Positions 60,906-64,000 of a stretch of 64,000 nt of DNA are shown piece by piece (within the stretch, counting starts at the first letter, position 1; every line of letters begins with the position of its first letter). The notes beneath the pieces are model-generated. The model was not told the DNA's origin, searched no databases, and saw nothing but the letters and a program-made list of their open reading frames with translations. The stretch is from Diplonema papillatum. Its lineage: Eukaryota > Euglenozoa > Diplonemea > Diplonemida > Diplonemidae. A program made the translations under genes and the position numbers. The stretch lies in the NCBI GenBank assembly GCA_030068145.1, contig JAPJBO010000068.1, forward strand, positions 62,001 to 126,000, read 5' to 3'.

Positions 60906-61105
60906 AGGGTCTTTATTAGCGGCCCAGGGTCTTTATCCGCGGAAAAAAAGTCTTTATTCGCGCCCGAAAAGTCTTTATTCGCGCCCAAAAAGTCTTTATT
61001 CGCGCCCAAAAAGTCTTTATTCGCGCAAAAGTGGCTTTTTACGCGGAAAAAGCGCTCTTTTCGCGGGAAAAAAGTCTCTATTAGCGCTCGCTAATAGAGA
61101 CTTTT
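60874..61105. repeat. G30 run and AAAAAGTCTTTATTCGCG array ending in a hairpin
   Basis: A run of 30 G is followed by about seven ~18-bp units and by AGTCTCTATTAGCG/CGCTAATAGAGACT, a 14-bp inverted repeat (61072-61101). A related structure, with the G run at the other end, lies at 63525-63740. Confidence 0.9.
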
Positions 61106-61182
61106 TCCGAAGTTTCAGAAAAATTTGCACGGCGGTCAAAAATTTCGTCAAATTTTGGGCTAAAATTTTGGGTCTCAAATAC

Positions 61183-62523
61183 CCAGATACGCAAACTCTT
61201 TCGAACGCTGCACACGGGTATCCTTCAAGTGACCTCTAACTATCATGTTGCATAAGGCGTATCCGGATCTGAAAGCCGAAGACTTTGTAACACTTTACCG
61301 CAACCGAAGTCGCGAACCGGGTTCGGCTTGCACTGCAAAAGCAGCATAATTGTGTCTTGCGCACGAGCGCGGAAATCCGCCACCCGCCATTCGGCTAGAT
61401 ATTGCAAGAACACAATTGCGAAGCGTACTGCAAACGGATAGTGTTACGAAGGCGAACGAATCATGCGGGAACCTATGGAGGGGCCCCTCGACAGCTTTCA
61501 GAACACGGCATAGTGAGCCACGATACGGATAAGCGTGTGCACATTCTACTTCCGGTTGATCTGCATTTCCCGAACGCAAGCGAAGGACGGTGGGCTAACA
61601 ACCCAAATGGCCACAGACGGAGTCTGAGGCTCTCCACATTATATCACGCAAGAATGGCTGATTCCTTCCTGAAGTCATCGGCTGTCTTTGTGCCCACAGG
61701 AAGCGCGAACTGAACGCAAGGACCTTCCAGACGTGGAACACTGTACGGAGAGAAGACCACGCAACGGAGCAGGCGCCCACAAGTAGTTTCTAACAGGACT
61801 AATCCCTCACACCGAAGTGATCATGAGTTGCCTTAACGAAACGAACCTTGTGGAGCTGAACTCAGGCTGATAGGTGGGCCTTCTACAACTTAGCACCGGT
61901 CAGCAAGTAAACGTATCCGACCCCTGGCACAGAAGGCACGCGGTGGCTATCGGTAAACTGCATCGCGCACTCAGACAGAATTGACAGCATGTACTTGGAA
62001 CCCCTTCTCACGATCAGTAACCTGGACGACAATTACGCCGGAAGAAAGAAAGGACTGACGAATATCCTCGGGCTGTTTCGAAAATCTTCACACAAAATAC
62101 ATGGGTCAAAAGGGATTCCCCCCCAGAAAAAAAAGACACCAGATACGCAAACTCTTTCGAACGCTGCACACGGGTATCCTTCAAGTGACCTCTAACTATC
62201 TGTTGCATACGCGTATCCGGATCAGAAAGCCGAAGACTTCGTAACACTTTACCGCAACCGAAGTCGCGAACCGGGTTCGGCTTGCACTGCAAAAGCAGCA
62301 TAATTGTGTCTTGCGCCCGAGCGCGGAAATCCGCCACCCGCCATTCGGCTAGAGTGCAAGAACACAATTGCGAAGCGTACTACAAACGGATAGTGTTACA
62401 AGGCGAACGAATCATGCGAGAACCTATGGAGGGGCCCCTCGACAGCTTTCAGAACACGGCATAGTAAGTCAAGAGTCGGATAAGCGTGTGCACATTCTAC
62501 TCCCGTTTGATCTGCATTTTCCA
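61183..62523. repeat. direct duplication of ~390 bp (61183-61572 and 62139-62523)
   Basis: The copies share AGATACGCAAACTCTTTCGA, CGCGAACCGGGTTCGGCTTG, AACCTATGGAGGGGCCCCTC and CGTGTGCACATTCTACT, at roughly 95% identity. The sequence between (61573-62138) is unrelated to either and shows no gene. No coding potential is obvious in the copies. Confidence 0.9.
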
Positions 62524-62577
62524 CCTTGCCCCCCTTTCTTTGATCTGCTGTGTGTATTTGTAAAACAGTTCCGGCAC

Positions 62578-62975
62578 GGCGGGTTTGCGGTTTGCGGGGT
62601 TTGCGGGTTAGGGTATGCGGGTTTGCGGGGTTTGCGGGTTAGGGTACGCGGGTTTGCGGGTTTGCGGGTTAGGGTACGCGGGTTTGCGGGTCTCGGTATG
62701 CGGGTATTAGGGTTTGCGGGTTCGGGTATTGCGGGGTTTGCGGGTTAGGGTATGCGGGTTTGCGGGTTAGGGTATGCGGGTTTGCGGGGTTGCGGGTTAG
62801 GGTATGCGGGTTTGCGGGTTAGGGTACGCGGGTTGCGGGGTTTGCGGGTTAGGGTATGCGGGTTTGCGGGTCTCGGTATGCGGGTATTAGGGTTGGCGGG
62901 TTCGGGTATGCGGGGTTTGCGGGGTTTGCGGGTTAGGGTATGCGGGTTTGCGGGGTTTGCCGGGTTAGGGTATGC
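62578..62975. repeat. minisatellite with GGGTTAGGGTATGC core
   Basis: About 18 irregular units built from GCGGGTTTGCGG and GGGTTAGGGTATGC lie in tandem. TTAGGG cores occur in many units, but spacing is not that of a true telomere. Confidence 0.9.
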
Positions 62976-63524
62976 CAGCCTCCAGTGATAAGAGGCGCTC
63001 TGCTGTGGCGGCCCTAACTCCGCGACTGTGCCGGGGTGTCGTATCGTCATCGGGCACGATGGTCGCTGGAGCTTGGGGGCTTCTGGTGGAAGTGGCGCAG
63101 GGTGTAGGGCTGCAGCCTGACGGTTTGGAGGTTGTTGATCGGGGGGATGGGAAGCTGGTTTGGAAGTGGCGGTGCAGGTGGCATGGTGGCGAACCAACTC
63201 CCGCAAGATCTCGAGAGAAACTCGCTATCGGTTAGTCGTGATGAAAGAGTATAGTGTACAAAGCAATTTACGTGTACAGCAAAGCGATTTACAATAGTTG
63301 CGTTGATCAAAGCAGCTTGAGGATCCGGGATTCAAGAGTCGTATCTGGGTCGTATCTGTGGTTATCAGGGTGTGTGTTTATCAATGGGGGTTGGTCTGTG
63401 TTCTGGGTTTGGGCAATTTTTTGACCAGAAAATTTCGACCAAAAAATTTTTCGACCAAAAATTTTGACCAAAAAATTTCGACCATAAAATTTCGACCAAA
63501 AAAATTCGACCCGACTTTCACAAC
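62976..63524. other. spacer, no gene
   Basis: An 87-codon plus frame crosses 62972-63235 but starts in the minisatellite edge and shows no motif. Bases 63420-63505 repeat AAAATTTCGACC about seven times. Confidence 0.5.
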
Positions 63525-63740
63525 TTTTTCCGCGGGAAAAAGTCTCTATCCGCGGGAAAAAAGTCTCTATTCGCGCCGAAAAAGTCTTTATTCGCGCCCA
63601 AAAAGTCTTTATTCGCGCCCAAAAAGTCTTTATTCGCGCCCAAAAAGTCTTTATTCGCGCCCAAAAAGTCTTTATTAGCGGCCGCTAATAGAGACTTTTT
63701 TCCGCTAATAAAGACTCCCACGAGGGGGGGGGGGGGGGCT
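63525..63740. repeat. AAAAAGTCTTTATTCGCG array, second locus
   Basis: About seven units run into ATTAGCGGCCGCTAAT, a perfect palindrome, then reversed AAAAAGTCT pieces and a G run (63725-63739). Order is mirrored relative to 60874-61105. Confidence 0.9.
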
Positions 63741-63744
63741 ACAC

Positions 63745-63865
63745 GGTGCACTAGTAAAAGTGAAAAAGGTGTTTTGACTAGTCATTTTACTAGTGAAAAA
63801 GCATGACTAGTGCACTAGTAAAAATGACTAGTGCACTAGTCAAAATGACTAGTGTCCTAGTAGAA
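63745..63865. repeat. ACTAGTGCACTAGT-type short palindromic repeats
   Basis: ACTAGT occurs about eight times, joined by AAAATG and GCAC, forming nested palindromes. The last ~135 bases of the window hold nothing recognised. Confidence 0.85.
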
Positions 63866-64000
63866 ATCCACCTGTTCCGAACCGAAATCTGGGCTATTTT
63901 GTAGATTTCAGAGGGTCCCACGGCACAACTGTACCCTACCGTTGCGCTTACAACCGTGTTCGGAATAATGTTGGACGGGGAAAAAGTCGAAGTACTTTTC

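Noticed and set aside
62578-62975. A true telomere
   Set aside because: Units are irregular and mostly lack a perfect TTAGGG period, and sequence continues on both sides.

Overview
The window is nuclear DNA of a eukaryote, most likely a single-celled alga or other protist. Coding exons are GC-rich and interrupted by spliceosomal introns. Intergenic and intronic DNA is crowded with tandem arrays, inverted repeats and dispersed repeat families. Two fragments of a very divergent 18S rRNA gene are present (1228-1271 and 30713-31330). They share universal blocks with eukaryotic 18S but differ at several normally fixed positions. I cannot name the lineage by eye.

Gene layout. (1) A three-exon 3' gene portion (2616-3173, 4371-4968, 5738-6242, plus strand) joins in phase and encodes at least 552 residues of unrecognised function. 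Its introns and 3' end are made of tandem arrays with periods of about 200, 145 and 196 bp. (2) 13358-18831 is one giant exon whose last ~180 residues look like a CRAL-TRIO (Sec14-like) lipid-binding domain behind ~1,600 residues of repeats. (3) 26474-30152 is a complete two-exon Gfo/Idh/MocA oxidoreductase resembling eukaryotic D-galacturonate reductases; its intron holds a long CA microsatellite and a LINE RNase H relic. (4) 41506-42149 is the first exon of a 3-hydroxyacyl-CoA dehydrogenase family enzyme, closest by eye to L-gulonate 3-dehydrogenase (lambda-crystallin). The end of this exon is copied twice downstream, once inverted.

Mobile DNA. The clearest element is a 4,656-bp insertion at 43017-47672. 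It has terminal inverted repeats and a 5-bp target duplication (AATCT), proven by two empty copies of the same intron site. It carries two minus-strand genes: a large protein with a basic C-terminal tail and a smaller Cys/His- and Lys-rich protein. A relative of the large protein's C-terminus lies at 50324-50851. From 49 to 60 kb there is a second mobile-DNA patch: a ~125-bp satellite in three blocks, an unrecognised gene on the minus strand (55221-56428), and copies of a LINE-like 3' region whose ends carry and abut 10-bp repeats. It also holds a fold-back element with a 118-residue ORF (57475-58640) and a hexamer-bounded unit (58640-59945). The last 4 kb is minisatellite-rich.

Four of the five 5' splice sites I could place read GTATGC, a useful rule for annotating this genome. 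Most other long open frames lie in tandem repeats or antisense to the giant exon and were not called.
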